This document shows positions 35,802-45,513 of a stretch of DNA of 64,000 nt, in pieces. The notes beneath the pieces are model-generated. The model ran no database searches. It saw only the letters and a program-made list of their open reading frames with translations, and was not told the origin of the DNA. Each line of letters opens with the position of its first letter. Within the stretch, counting starts at the first letter, position 1. A program made the position numbers and the translations under genes. Source of the stretch: Halioglobus sp. (GTDB taxonomy: Bacteria; Pseudomonadota; Gammaproteobacteria; Pseudomonadales; Halieaceae); contig JAGRIE010000004.1 in assembly GCA_020443425.1 (NCBI GenBank), positions 1-64,000 on the forward strand, written 5' to 3'.

Positions 35802-38800
35802 CTAGGTCAGCTGCAGGTCATGCCCGGTCAGCTCATTGATCCGCCGGACCAGTTCCGGGAAGTTGAAGGGTTTGCCCATATAGCCGTTGCAACCCGCCTC
35901 ACCCGCCAGCGCACGGTGTTTCGCACCGGTGCGCGACGTCACCATAATCACAGGCAGATGACCGTAGCGACGCGACTTGCGGATCTCACGCAGCGTCTGG
36001 ATACCGTCCTTGACCGGCATCTCCACATCCAGCAGCACTACATCCGGCAAGCGGTGCGTCGCATTCAGCAGGTCGATCGCCACCAGGCCATTTTCTGCGG
36101 TGATGGTCTCGACACCCACCGTATCCAGCTGACTGGTGGCCACCATGCGCTGCGTCCTGGAGTCATCGACAACCAGCGCCAGCAGTGTGGTCGACTTCTG
36201 CTGGCTGACCGCCACCGGCGCGATACCATCGGCGCCCACGGTGCTGACCAGCAGATTGAGGTCGAGCGCAATAATCGCCTCGCCCTCCGCTGTCGTCGCC
36301 GCGCCGGCGACACCGGGCACGGTTGAGAACTGCGAGCCCAGCGAGCGAACCACCAGTTCCAGCGCCTCCTCAAGGCTGTCGATGGCAATCGCCATATGGC
36401 GATCGGCGCCACCGGCCACGATAACCGGCACAAACTTGCCCCAGGTGCTGCGATCGGGAAGACCCACACCCTGGCACAGGGTGGCGAGGTAGGTCGGCTC
36501 GCACTGGATATCGGCGATCGACAGCGTTGTATGCCCCTCAATGGCGGCAAAAAAATCTTCGACTGAAACCTGCTCCACCGCGACCAGACCGTTCAGCGGA
36601 ATCGCATAGGACTCTCCCGCCGAACGCACCAGCAGCGCGCCGTTCACGGACACATTGCTGGGGATTCGGATTTCAAATGCCGTGCCCAGTCCGACAGCCG
36701 ACTGAATCTGGACATCACCGCCGATCTGCTGCAGCTCGGTCAGAACGATGTCCATGCCGACACCGCGACCGGAGATTTCACTCAGGGTGCTGGCTGTGGA
36801 GAAACCCTTGTGGAAGATCAGGCGTATAGCCTCCTCATCGCTGAGTGCGTCCACATCCACATCCAGACCTTTCTCGTAGGCGGACTCGCGAATCGCATCC
36901 GGATCGATACCCCGGCCATCATCGGCCAGCCGGACCAGGTAATCCGCTCCTGACTTGCGCACATCGATGGTAATGCGGCCCCCGGTGGGCTTGCCCATTG
37001 CCATCCGCTCCTCAGGCGTCTCAATACCGTGATCGAGCGCGTTGCGCACCATATGCTCCAGTATCACCTGCAAGCGGGCGTAGTGATCGCGGTCCAGGGC
37101 ACCGGTTTCATTCAGTGACTTGAACGAGACAATCTTGCCCAGGTCAGTGCTGACCGTGCGCACAATGCGGCGCAGGCCGGGCATGAGCCGCGACACCGGC
37201 ACCACCCTGGCGCCCTGGATAGACGATGAAATACTCGAGATGACCGAGGACTGCTGCTTCAGCAGGGTCTCGATCTGCATGTTCTGGCGACTGACCACGT
37301 CGACCAGGTCGGCGAGATCCTCAACACCCTCGCGCAGGATACTGGCGGCCTCCTGCAACTCTGAGTACTGATCCATCTCCAGCGCATCCATATCGGGCGT
37401 GGAACTGCCTGGACGGGCGTTGACATCAAGCAGGGCGCGGTCGGCAATCTTGCGGATATGCGTGCGCACCGATGATAGCCGCGCCTGCAGCTCAGCCGAC
37501 GAGCGCTTGCTGCGACTGGTGTTCTGCGATGCCCGCACCCCGAGTTGCTGGGCCTGGCTGGTCAGGTTCAGCAGGTGATCGAGTTTCTCGGAGGTGATTC
37601 GCACCGATTGCTGCGCCGCGAGCACCTTGGCACCCTCATCGGCCAACTGCTGATCGCGTTTTTTCTCCAGTGCGGAAAGCCCCACGGGTTTGGTCTCATC
37701 GCTGGCAATCGTGGTCTCGAATTGCTGCGGTGCCGTCTCGACAGGCTGCAGGGGGGCATGGCTCTCCTCAGCTGTGGCCGGGCGCGCCTGGGCGACGACG
37801 GGTACAGGAAACTCACTGGCCACGTCCGCCCGGTTCTCCTCGACGTACTCCACGCCGCGCACGATGGCGTCGAGCCAGGCGTTGACGATGCGAAAATAAT
37901 TCTGCTCCTCACCGCTGGCCGGTCTCGGCATCTTCTCCAGCAGTGTCTCAAAGTTGTGTACGAGCGTTCCCAGCCGCTGCAGCCCAACACCCTTTGCAAT
38001 GCCCTTCAGCGTGTGCAGGGTTCGCGACACGCTGGCGAAAAGCGGTTCGCTGGTAACGTTGCGCTCCCACTCCCCGACCTCATTCTCAAGCTTCTCTACC
38101 TCGTCAGACCCCTCTTCTATGAAGGCATCCAGGAAATCGGTGAAAATTTCCGCATTGCTCTGGGTGGAGTAGTTGAACGTGATGTAGTCGGGAACAAATC
38201 CGTCCACACAGGTACCATCAAAGGCCGCGGCATCCATTTCCTCGACCGGCTCGGTGCTGGCCGCTGCTGCGACCGGCTCTGGCTCCAGCCACTCCGGCTC
38301 AACCGCTGCGGCTTGCTGCTCCGCGGCGTACTGCAGCGGTGACTCGACGGGCGCCTCAACCGGGGCTACCGTCTCGAAGGCGTCGAAACCGACACCACAG
38401 ATTTCGTCGCGGTGGTCATCCAGTTGCGACAGGTCGGCAAAGACCGCCTCGATATCGGAGGCGGCCAGATCGCCATCGCCGGGCAGTGCCGCGGTAAACC
38501 CCTGGGCGAAGTCATCGCCGAAAATATCCTCACCAAACCCGGCGTCCAGTTCCACCGCTTCGAGGGACGGCAGGTCGTCGGCAGCCGCATGGAAGCCGTC
38601 CTGGTAGTCGCCGGACAGGTCTTCGCTGTACGGCACAGGCGGCAGTTCATCTGCGACGCTGGCCTCGATCGATTGCCCGTCAAATTCGCCCAGCGCCTGA
38701 AAGTCCTCGTGGTAGTCGATCAGGACATCGCTGGAAGGATCCACCGAGACGACGCCCTCCTCGCGCTGCCACACCAGGTCCTCGGGATCGGAGTCGCCGT

Positions 38801-39620
38801 CCGGCAGGTTCTGCCCGCCCAGCAAGTAGCTGTCGAACTCATCGTCGTCCATGGAGTCGGGCAGGGTTGCGACATAGTCACCCACATCCGAATAGTTCGC
38901 GGGTGGCGCAATGCTGTCGCCACCGCCGATCGGCGCTGGCGCGGCGTCAAAGACCGGCGCAGCGGCCACGGCATCGCCCACCGCGTCCGCAGTTGTAACC
39001 GGCGCTGTAAATAGCGCCTGGTCGGGTTCCGGCTGCTGCACCGCTTCGGGCGCAGCTTCCGGCGCTGCTATCCTGGCTTCCGAGCGCACGACGCTGCTAC
39101 TGTATGCCGGGACTGTCGCGACTTGCGCCGCGGGCTTGACCCGTTTGATGGATACAAACTTCTCACCGATGTCGTCATCACCGGCCAGGCCCAGAATATC
39201 GGCGCCCTCCTCCACGTGGACAGTGTTACCGCCCTGCAGACCGTCACGGCCGCTGGAGAAATCGATCGCCATAAAGCCGTCGCGCACCATGCGCGAGGAG
39301 GCGACCTCTGAGGTTGCCTCCTGGCGGTTGTAGATATCGGCGCCCGCACCGGCGGAGGAGACTACGATCTCCTCTTCGACATAGCTGGCCAGGTCGTCAC
39401 CCGCGGCGTTGCCGCGAACAAGCGGCCTGCCAGCCACTTCGGCCTCGAACGCAGAGAGTTCGGTATCGAGGTAATCATCACCGGCCACCGTGAACAATTT
39501 CTCCTCGGGCTCGGAGAGATCCATGTCCAACAGCCAGCGCAGGCTTTTTTCCTGATCACTCTCTTCTTGATCTGCGGCCGAACTGAAGTTCAGTTCGTCC
39601 AGATTCTTATCAGTATGCAC
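35802..39620 (-). CDS. ChpA/CheA-type hybrid histidine kinase with C-terminal receiver
   Basis: The 1272-aa protein is the kinase of the Pil-Chp system. In order it has an acidic, low-complexity N-terminal region of roughly 480 residues and one Hpt domain with His536 in RTLHTLKGIAKGVG. The dimerisation region and kinase follow, with N-box near 856-867 (HMVRNALDHGIE), DDGRGID and GRGVGMD. A CheW-like domain and a receiver with phospho-acceptor Asp1198 (VVLLDVEMP) complete it. It starts with GTG after AGGGAGA, 40 bases after the Hpt-protein stop and in another frame. So it is a separate gene, whereas Pseudomonas ChpA is one protein of about 2470 residues. Confidence 0.93.
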   Translation of the reverse strand: MHTDKNLDELNFSSAADQEESDQEKSLRWLLDMDLSEPEEKLFTVAGDDYLDTELSAFEAEVAGRPLVRGNAAGDDLASYVEEEIVVSSAGAGADIYNRQEATSEVASSRMVRDGFMAIDFSSGRDGLQGGNTVHVEEGADILGLAGDDDIGEKFVSIKRVKPAAQVATVPAYSSSVVRSEARIAAPEAAPEAVQQPEPDQALFTAPVTTADAVGDAVAAAPVFDAAPAPIGGGDSIAPPANYSDVGDYVATLPDSMDDDEFDSYLLGGQNLPDGDSDPEDLVWQREEGVVSVDPSSDVLIDYHEDFQALGEFDGQSIEASVADELPPVPYSEDLSGDYQDGFHAAADDLPSLEAVELDAGFGEDIFGDDFAQGFTAALPGDGDLAASDIEAVFADLSQLDDHRDEICGVGFDAFETVAPVEAPVESPLQYAAEQQAAAVEPEWLEPEPVAAAASTEPVEEMDAAAFDGTCVDGFVPDYITFNYSTQSNAEIFTDFLDAFIEEGSDEVEKLENEVGEWERNVTSEPLFASVSRTLHTLKGIAKGVGLQRLGTLVHNFETLLEKMPRPASGEEQNYFRIVNAWLDAIVRGVEYVEENRADVASEFPVPVVAQARPATAEESHAPLQPVETAPQQFETTIASDETKPVGLSALEKKRDQQLADEGAKVLAAQQSVRITSEKLDHLLNLTSQAQQLGVRASQNTSRSKRSSAELQARLSSVRTHIRKIADRALLDVNARPGSSTPDMDALEMDQYSELQEAASILREGVEDLADLVDVVSRQNMQIETLLKQQSSVISSISSSIQGARVVPVSRLMPGLRRIVRTVSTDLGKIVSFKSLNETGALDRDHYARLQVILEHMVRNALDHGIETPEERMAMGKPTGGRITIDVRKSGADYLVRLADDGRGIDPDAIRESAYEKGLDVDVDALSDEEAIRLIFHKGFSTASTLSEISGRGVGMDIVLTELQQIGGDVQIQSAVGLGTAFEIRIPSNVSVNGALLVRSAGESYAIPLNGLVAVEQVSVEDFFAAIEGHTTLSIADIQCEPTYLATLCQGVGLPDRSTWGKFVPVIVAGGADRHMAIAIDSLEEALELVVRSLGSQFSTVPGVAGAATTAEGEAIIALDLNLLVSTVGADGIAPVAVSQQKSTTLLALVVDDSRTQRMVATSQLDTVGVETITAENGLVAIDLLNATHRLPDVVLLDVEMPVKDGIQTLREIRKSRRYGHLPVIMVTSRTGAKHRALAGEAGCNGYMGKPFNFPELVRRINELTGHDLQLT

Positions 39621-39660
39621 AATCGTTCTCCCTATCCGGTGAGCCGTCAGTACTGCCGGA

Positions 39661-42093
39661 CTAATGTGTCAGATTGGTTGGGGCAGCCTGGCTCTCTGCC
39701 AATCCACCGGTTGCGTTGATCACTCCCGTGATCCCGGTTGAAGTGCCCTGTGCCTGTGGCTCGCCCGATGCGGCCACAGAGAAGCAGGCGTTGGTCAGCT
39801 CGCGAATGCGACCGATATCGGGGCCGGTCTCGTTGCTGTAGGACCGCACGAGGTCGGGCAGCGCACTGACCACCTCGTTGACCAGGGACTGCATAGTGGC
39901 ACCCGCGGCCAGCTCGCCGTCGAGCGAGCGATCCAGCATGTCCTGGGCAGCCCACCCCAACTCACCGAGGACGTTGGCGCCCACCGCGCGCCCATTGCCC
40001 TTGAAGGTGTGGAAGTGCCGGCGAATATCGCGCAGGACTTCGCGATTATTGGGGTCTCGCAGCCAGTCTGCCGTCAGCCTGCTCAGCTCGGCGACCATCT
40101 CCTCAGACTCCTCGATAAACACGTCGCGAAACTCCTCGGGAATCTCTACATCCTGCACCAGCAGCTCGTCCCTGACTTCACCCGCACCAGTCGTGGCGAC
40201 GATCTCTGCAATCTTGCGCCCGGGTGACAGTCGGGCTATACCCCTGCCCAGCTCCGCTGCCCGCTGCTCGGCCAGTGCAAGTATGTGCGAGGTATCATCC
40301 AGCGGATCCAGAATCGATCGCTGCAGGTGCATCTCGATCTGCGCAAAGGCGTCCGCAAAACAGCGGAACGCATCGTCTTCGCGCACACTGCCGGCATCGC
40401 TGGCCGCCGACAGCCACTTGGCACACTGTTCTATCACCGCGCCCTCGCGCGCCATGCCGGAAAAGTGCAGCGCACCGGCAATTTCATCGAGCAGCTGCAG
40501 GGATTCACTGATCGCCCTGCGATCGGGAATGGATTCCAGTTTACCGAGGTAGTCCAGTGACAGGCTGTAGAGCAGGTCGAGATCGGGGTCACCGTTGTCC
40601 GCATCCCTGATCGCCTGGCGCAACTCCTCATCGCCCTTGTCAGTTTTGTTCAGGTGCCGCTGCAGGGCAGTGGTCAGGCGCAGCACGCTATCCCTGTCGA
40701 ACGGCTTTTTGTCGAGCGCGCTCTTCAACGCCTTGCGCCGCAGGATCTGGTGCAGGTAATTCTCCACCAGGCCCATCTGGCGGAAGGTCGCTGTCGCCAC
40801 ACTCTCGCGCAACTCGAACTCTTTCCCGGCATAAGAGCTGTTCAAGCCGTGCTGCAGTTTGTGTTCGATATCCGTCTTCACGTCGGAGATACCGACTGTT
40901 ATCTCACGCACGCTCTCGGCGACTTTTTGCAGATCGGCAACACCGCCACCACTGAAGAAAGGCCTGAGTTGCTGCTGCACTTTTCGCAGTGAATCGGCAT
41001 GCAGCAGCTGTCCCGCTGCCACCAGGCGCTGCTCGGCGGCCTCAACCGCATCCAGCACACTGATATCCTTCTCCTCCTGCTTCTTCCTCGCCACAGCCAC
41101 CAGGTCGTGGACAGACAGGTACTCTACTGCCGTGTTGAGGTGGTGCAATGCGCCCTTCAGCGCAATCACGATGGCGTCGCTGTGCACCAGGCCCTGGCTG
41201 GCATCCATGATGGTATTGTCGGTGATGCCGAACGCCTGTCTAATGGCAGTGATATGCACCGGTCTGGAGCGACAGGATGCGACGTAGTAGAGCATTTGCT
41301 GCAGGTAGCTGTCGTAGTCGATGGAATCGTCTATCGCGCTGCCGTTCTCACGCGCGAACTTTATTGCGAAAGCGCCCGATTTGAATATTTGTGCAATACA
41401 TTCATCGGGAACAATCAGACCGCCAGCAATACCTTCGCACAGTCCTATCATCGTGAACCAGAATCGCTCCTGCTCACTACCGGCCATCAGAATCTGCATC
41501 TTCCTGGCGATCCGCGCCACGGTTTTCATGCTCTCGGTGACATTGCGCTTGCGCAGTGCCTGTTTCGCCATTTCGAGGTACAGCGCCAGCATCACATTGG
41601 CGCGGCTCCTGATCTCCTCGTCGGCGGCAGGCATCGCACCGGCGGTGATGCCGGCACGCGGATCGATCTCCATATAGAAAAAGAAGGCGGTCGGACGCGG
41701 GCGTTCACCCACCCAGCGCCGCAGATCGTTGACGAACTTCTCCAGCCCGCGACCGGTATCGACGCGCTGGTTCTGCGTGTGTTCCAGATAGGCGGGGATA
41801 ATCTTCAGCGCCTGCATCAACCCGCCCATGGCCAGCTTGCGACGCTCTCCGAGGACTTTGTCTTTGTACAGGAAGTTGAGACTGCGCTCCATCTCCAGCG
41901 TCAGCATCTCCGCCTTGCGCATGCCCAGTGCGCGCAGGGTTGAGGTTATCTGGTGCACTGACCACATGCAGCGCAGCAGAGCCTGCTTCTGCGCCGGGTC
42001 CTGGCCGTACTCAACCAGGGCCGCCTCGGCGGCATCGGCCTGTTCATTGATGAGGCCGATCACCCACTTCAGGGACACGATGTCCGGTTTCAT
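39661..42093 (-). CDS. ChpA N-terminal-like / FimL-like Hpt protein
   Basis: The 810-aa protein corresponds to the N-terminal part of Pseudomonas ChpA, which resembles FimL and is rich in Hpt modules. One well-formed Hpt is visible near the C-terminus, with phospho-acceptor His695 in RRHFHTFKGNGRAVGAN. The N-terminal helical region (VHQITSTLRALGMRKAEML) looks like a degenerate Hpt lacking the Lys-Gly after the His. The start at 42093 (MKPDIVSLKW) has GGAGG 14 bases upstream; the longer frame overlaps cheR. It could relay phosphate from the separate kinase or compete for the receiver. Confidence 0.88.
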   Translation of the reverse strand: MKPDIVSLKWVIGLINEQADAAEAALVEYGQDPAQKQALLRCMWSVHQITSTLRALGMRKAEMLTLEMERSLNFLYKDKVLGERRKLAMGGLMQALKIIPAYLEHTQNQRVDTGRGLEKFVNDLRRWVGERPRPTAFFFYMEIDPRAGITAGAMPAADEEIRSRANVMLALYLEMAKQALRKRNVTESMKTVARIARKMQILMAGSEQERFWFTMIGLCEGIAGGLIVPDECIAQIFKSGAFAIKFARENGSAIDDSIDYDSYLQQMLYYVASCRSRPVHITAIRQAFGITDNTIMDASQGLVHSDAIVIALKGALHHLNTAVEYLSVHDLVAVARKKQEEKDISVLDAVEAAEQRLVAAGQLLHADSLRKVQQQLRPFFSGGGVADLQKVAESVREITVGISDVKTDIEHKLQHGLNSSYAGKEFELRESVATATFRQMGLVENYLHQILRRKALKSALDKKPFDRDSVLRLTTALQRHLNKTDKGDEELRQAIRDADNGDPDLDLLYSLSLDYLGKLESIPDRRAISESLQLLDEIAGALHFSGMAREGAVIEQCAKWLSAASDAGSVREDDAFRCFADAFAQIEMHLQRSILDPLDDTSHILALAEQRAAELGRGIARLSPGRKIAEIVATTGAGEVRDELLVQDVEIPEEFRDVFIEESEEMVAELSRLTADWLRDPNNREVLRDIRRHFHTFKGNGRAVGANVLGELGWAAQDMLDRSLDGELAAGATMQSLVNEVVSALPDLVRSYSNETGPDIGRIRELTNACFSVAASGEPQAQGTSTGITGVINATGGLAESQAAPTNLTH

Positions 42094-42103
42094 ATTCACT
42101 CGC

Positions 42104-42958
42104 TCAACCTCCAGTTTTCTTATAGGCACATACACCCGGCCACTCCAGCCGGTGCACGTTCTGACCCAACCAGGACACATCTTCACCCGCACCCAGAATC
42201 AGCAAACCGCCGACGCGCAGGCGCTTGACCAACTGGTCGATGATCCAGCGCTGCCGCTCACGCTCGAAGTAGATCAAGGTGTTCTGGCAGAAAATAATAT
42301 TGAAATCGGCAAACGGGGCGCTGTCGACGTGCAGCAGATTACTGTGGAAAAAATGTGTTCGCGCACGAATCGCATCAGTCACCCGGCGGCGACCACCCAA
42401 CTTGTCATCCATGTAGCTATCGCAGTATTCGGCCGGGATGAAGCGCATCGCCTCCTCGGGATAGATCGCCTGCTGCGCCTGGCGAATGGCATTGAAGCTG
42501 ATATCGGTGCCGATACCGTGCCACTGCAGCCACGGCGTATGCCGCGATACGGCACTCTCCACCACCATCGCCATTGAGTACAGCTCCTGTCCATGCGAGC
42601 AACCCGCACTCCAGAAGGACAGTTCACTCGGTGTCGGGCCGGCGCAGAGCAACTCATCGACGTACTGCGCCAGGCATTCGTAGGCTTCGGGCTGGCGAAA
42701 GAAGCGTGTCTCCTTGACTGTGAGCAGGTCGATCAGCGCAAGCCACTCGGCTCGCGCACCGATGCTCTCATCAAAGATCGCCAGATAGCTGCCTACATCT
42801 GACAAACCGAGGTATGCCATACGGGACTGTATAGAACCGGCTATCACCGACCGCGTACTGTCGATCCTGATGCCTGCATGCGTGTGCAGCTTTTGCATCA
42901 GCAGTTCCAGCTGGCCGCTGCCGAGCTCGGGCGGGCGTTTGGAAGCCGCTGCGTTCAC
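42104..42958 (-). CDS. CheR-type chemoreceptor methyltransferase (PilK-like)
   Basis: The 284-aa protein methylates glutamates of the transducer using SAM. The N-terminal helical domain with LLTVKETRFFRQP (about residues 79-91), the SAM site SFWSAGCSHGQELYSMAM (115-130) and FNIIFCQNTLIYFERERQR match CheR. It lacks TPR repeats. Translation starts with GTG overlapping the transducer stop (GTGA), and the gene lies just before the ChpA N-terminal-like gene, as pilK does in Pseudomonas. Confidence 0.93.
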   Translation of the reverse strand: MNAAASKRPPELGSGQLELLMQKLHTHAGIRIDSTRSVIAGSIQSRMAYLGLSDVGSYLAIFDESIGARAEWLALIDLLTVKETRFFRQPEAYECLAQYVDELLCAGPTPSELSFWSAGCSHGQELYSMAMVVESAVSRHTPWLQWHGIGTDISFNAIRQAQQAIYPEEAMRFIPAEYCDSYMDDKLGGRRRVTDAIRARTHFFHSNLLHVDSAPFADFNIIFCQNTLIYFERERQRWIIDQLVKRLRVGGLLILGAGEDVSWLGQNVHRLEWPGVCAYKKTGG

Positions 42959-44274
42959 ACAGAAACCTGCGCCACTTTAGCCTGCTCCAGCGCGGTCATC
43001 TCTTCCTCTCGATAGACCTTTTTCGCGCCCTGGACTTTCTTCAGGTCTTCGATGGCCGCCAGTGTGCGCTCGGCCTCGGTCACCTCCTCAATACGGAACT
43101 GGCTGAGACTTTCCTCGACTTCGCGCATGGAGGCCTTGAGGCTGCTGACGCCGACCAGTGTCGACTCGCTGTACTCACTGATATCCAGGTTGCGCTCGCG
43201 AATCGCATCCATCGAGCTGTTCATATGGCGCGCGGTGGTCGCTGACTGGCCTGCCGCATCATCCACTGAGGTAATAATCTTGGTAATCGCGGAGGACCCG
43301 GCGTTGATCTCCTCCAGCGAGCTGTCCAAGCGGTCGATGTACTCCAGGATCGTCACCACAGTACCCACCGTGTTTTCCATGCTGGACAGGTTGTCGGCTG
43401 ACAGGTTCTGCAGCATCCGCACCTGCGAGATAATCTTGCGGCCCTCTTCCTCAGCCTCACGCATCAGGTCGCCGATGGCCTCGGCAATGCCCAGAAACGG
43501 CCGCCCGTGCTCACCGGCTTTCTCAGCCTCGATCCGGGTATTGATCGCCACCACCGAGATTTTCGTATTCAGCGCCTGGATATATTCCGCCGCCGCTGTC
43601 ACCGATTGAATCAGCTCGCCCTGGCGCTTGGCAGACTTGGAGGTCTCCTGCACGGACTCGCGCACATCGGCGGAGGCCTTGGACATATCCTTGGTCAGTT
43701 CATAGCCCTGGGCGACCCGCTGCCGGTTGCGCTCGGACGTCCTGGCCGCCTCCGCCGTCGACTGCTTGATCTCTTCTGCAGTGCGCACCATCTCCGTGGC
43801 AGCGGTGGTGGACTCAACCACAGAGCGTGTCAGCTCGCGCCCCTTTTCAACCTGCCCCTCCGCGATACCGCCAATCTTGTTGATGCCCTCGGTGGACACT
43901 TTGAAAGGGGTTTTGATGTTGCGGATCAACTCGCGCTGGCGCTGGGTGGATGCATTGATCTCCCTGGCGATGTCACGGGTGACCGAGTTGTCCTCCGGCA
44001 CACGCACCGTGAGATCGCCTTCGGCGATCTTCACCAGTGCGCTGTTGATCTCGGCGACACCGCGCTCGGTATACTCCACACGCCGTCGCTGCCCGCGGTA
44101 AGCCAGCAGTGCAACCGCCAACACGCCCGGCGCACCGATCAGCGCCGCCAGCGTACCCGCGTCCAACTGTGTCTTGGAGAGGGCGTAAGCCGCACCGGCA
44201 AGACACCCCAGAACCCCCAATCCCATGGCGGCCAGCCACAGGTTGGGAACACCTATTTTCAATGCCTTATTCAT
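42955..44274 (-). CDS. Methyl-accepting chemotaxis transducer (PilJ-like) without periplasmic domain
   Basis: The 439-aa protein starts MNKALKIGVPNLW and has two membrane segments at about residues 11-32 and 41-58, joined by only about ten residues. It therefore has no periplasmic sensor domain. A HAMP-like segment (RGVAEINSALVKIAEGDLTV) and a long coiled-coil signalling domain follow. The hairpin tip (VVAINTRIEAEKAGEHGRPF) is recognisable but divergent from the usual IALNAAIEAARAGEHGRGF. PilJ of Pseudomonas has a large periplasmic domain, so this is a clear difference. It lies between the CheW and CheR genes. Confidence 0.9.
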   Translation of the reverse strand: MNKALKIGVPNLWLAAMGLGVLGCLAGAAYALSKTQLDAGTLAALIGAPGVLAVALLAYRGQRRRVEYTERGVAEINSALVKIAEGDLTVRVPEDNSVTRDIAREINASTQRQRELIRNIKTPFKVSTEGINKIGGIAEGQVEKGRELTRSVVESTTAATEMVRTAEEIKQSTAEAARTSERNRQRVAQGYELTKDMSKASADVRESVQETSKSAKRQGELIQSVTAAAEYIQALNTKISVVAINTRIEAEKAGEHGRPFLGIAEAIGDLMREAEEEGRKIISQVRMLQNLSADNLSSMENTVGTVVTILEYIDRLDSSLEEINAGSSAITKIITSVDDAAGQSATTARHMNSSMDAIRERNLDISEYSESTLVGVSSLKASMREVEESLSQFRIEEVTEAERTLAAIEDLKKVQGAKKVYREEEMTALEQAKVAQVSV

Positions 44275-44833
44275 TGCTTTTCCCCTTAATGGAAGAAACT
44301 TTTCTGGCGGCGGCATTTGCCAACTCTTCATCCGCTACCAATTTGTCGATATCAAGAACTGCCAGGAACTCACCCTTGTACATAAAACCGCCAAGCGCGT
44401 ATTCGGCAAAATCCGGATCCACCGGGTGATCCATGATCCGCTCGTCGATCGGAAACCGCAGATCGCGCTGGACATGGCTCAAGGTGAGCCCGAAATACAT
44501 ACCGGGGCGACGTATAACCATGCACCAATCGCGCACCCGGCCGATGTAGGGGCGTTTGCGAAACAGTACGTCCCCACTGAATATGGGCAACAGCCCGCCC
44601 TTGTAGGCAGCCACGCCAAGCACCCAGGGTTTGGTGCCCGGAATGGTTGTCACCGCTGGTGTTTCAATAAGCTCGTCCATCTCTCCGGCACCGATGAGCA
44701 CCGGCACGCCGGCGATGCCCAGCGAACTCCCTACCCAGGTCACCGGCCGCGGGGCGACTTCGGGCGCCGGCACATTGTCATACGCGTGCAGGCGTTCCAG
44801 CAGTTCCAGCGATTGAAATGCGGAAAGTCCCAT
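44267..44833 (-). CDS. CheW-like adaptor (PilI-like)
   Basis: The 188-aa protein has a CheW domain (residues about 35-175) with GTKPWVLGVAAYKGGLLPIFSG, the region that contacts kinase and transducer, followed by RVRDWCMVIRRPGMYFGL. It links the transducer to the ChpA-type kinase. It overlaps the transducer start by 8 bases and follows the receiver gene by 2 bases, the order seen in pilG-pilI-pilJ-pilK-chpA. Confidence 0.9.
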   Translation of the reverse strand: MGLSAFQSLELLERLHAYDNVPAPEVAPRPVTWVGSSLGIAGVPVLIGAGEMDELIETPAVTTIPGTKPWVLGVAAYKGGLLPIFSGDVLFRKRPYIGRVRDWCMVIRRPGMYFGLTLSHVQRDLRFPIDERIMDHPVDPDFAEYALGGFMYKGEFLAVLDIDKLVADEELANAAARKVSSIKGKSNE

Positions 44834-44835
44834 GG

Positions 44836-45246
44836 TCAGGCGGCCGCCTTCCTGAGCGTGTGGTTGTAGATCAGTTCACGCAGCACAGACTCCGGCGGGA
44901 TTTTCGTGACGTGGGCTGTCGCGCCTCGAGCCTGCCCCTTGGCGATATCGAAAATTCCGTCTGAAGACGACAGCATCACCACCGGGGTGTGTCGCGTGTC
45001 CTCAGCATTGCGAATCAGGGTGCAGGTCTGGTAGCCGTCCAGTTCCGGCATGGTGATATCGAGAAAGATCAGGTCGGGCTTGAAACGGCGCAACATGCCC
45101 AGCGCCTTGTAGCCATCTTCCGCACATTCCACTTCACAGCCCATGCCGCGCAGGGTGTGGGACATCATCATGCGAATGGTCTTCGCATCATCGATAACCG
45201 CGATCTTCACTCCGCTGATATCAAGTTGTACTGTTTCGTTGTTCAT
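44836..45246 (-). CDS. Single-domain response regulator (PilG/PilH-like)
   Basis: The 136-aa receiver protein has the acidic pair in AVIDDAKTIR (Asp19/Asp20), phospho-acceptor Asp63 in LIFLDITMPELDG, Ser93/Ser94 at the switch and Lys115. It has no output domain, as in PilG/PilH/CheY. The ATG at 45246 follows GAGGGAAG; an earlier GTG/ATG in frame is less suited. Only one such receiver is encoded here, where Pseudomonas has two (pilG and pilH). The gene heads the operon reaching to 34.9 kb. Confidence 0.92.
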   Translation of the reverse strand: MNNETVQLDISGVKIAVIDDAKTIRMMMSHTLRGMGCEVECAEDGYKALGMLRRFKPDLIFLDITMPELDGYQTCTLIRNAEDTRHTPVVMLSSSDGIFDIAKGQARGATAHVTKIPPESVLRELIYNHTLRKAAA

Positions 45247-45513
45247 GACTTCCCTCATATCCTGAGTAGTTATTCCGCTTGGTTATGAGATAACAGTATT
45301 TCCATACCCCGCATTTCCAGCAAGTGAAAACTGGAGATTTCTCCAGAAAGTCGCTCGATTTCGGGGGCAAAAAAGCGGGTTCAACGGGGGGAATATCACG
45401 CTATCTTACTGATATAAATTGGTTTTTTATAAACAGAACAACTTGAAACAGAGCTTGCAATTCTGTGAAGCAGTTCCGCTGCGGTCGTCGGCCGTGACGT
45501 CTCACGAAGGGAA
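45247..45513 (-). promoter_or_regulatory. Presumed promoter region of the chemosensory operon
   Basis: This 267-base gap precedes the receiver gene and follows the CheB-like gene. It is locally AT-rich (about 45400-45440), the only such stretch in the locus, and probably holds the promoter. A confident -35/-10 pair could not be picked. No gene is seen. Confidence 0.45.

Noticed and set aside
39621-39660. Sequencing frameshift joining the two halves of ChpA
   Set aside because: The second gene has its own GTG start with an AGGGAGA site, a 40-base spacer and a distinct acidic N-terminus, so two genes are more likely; raw reads would settle it.
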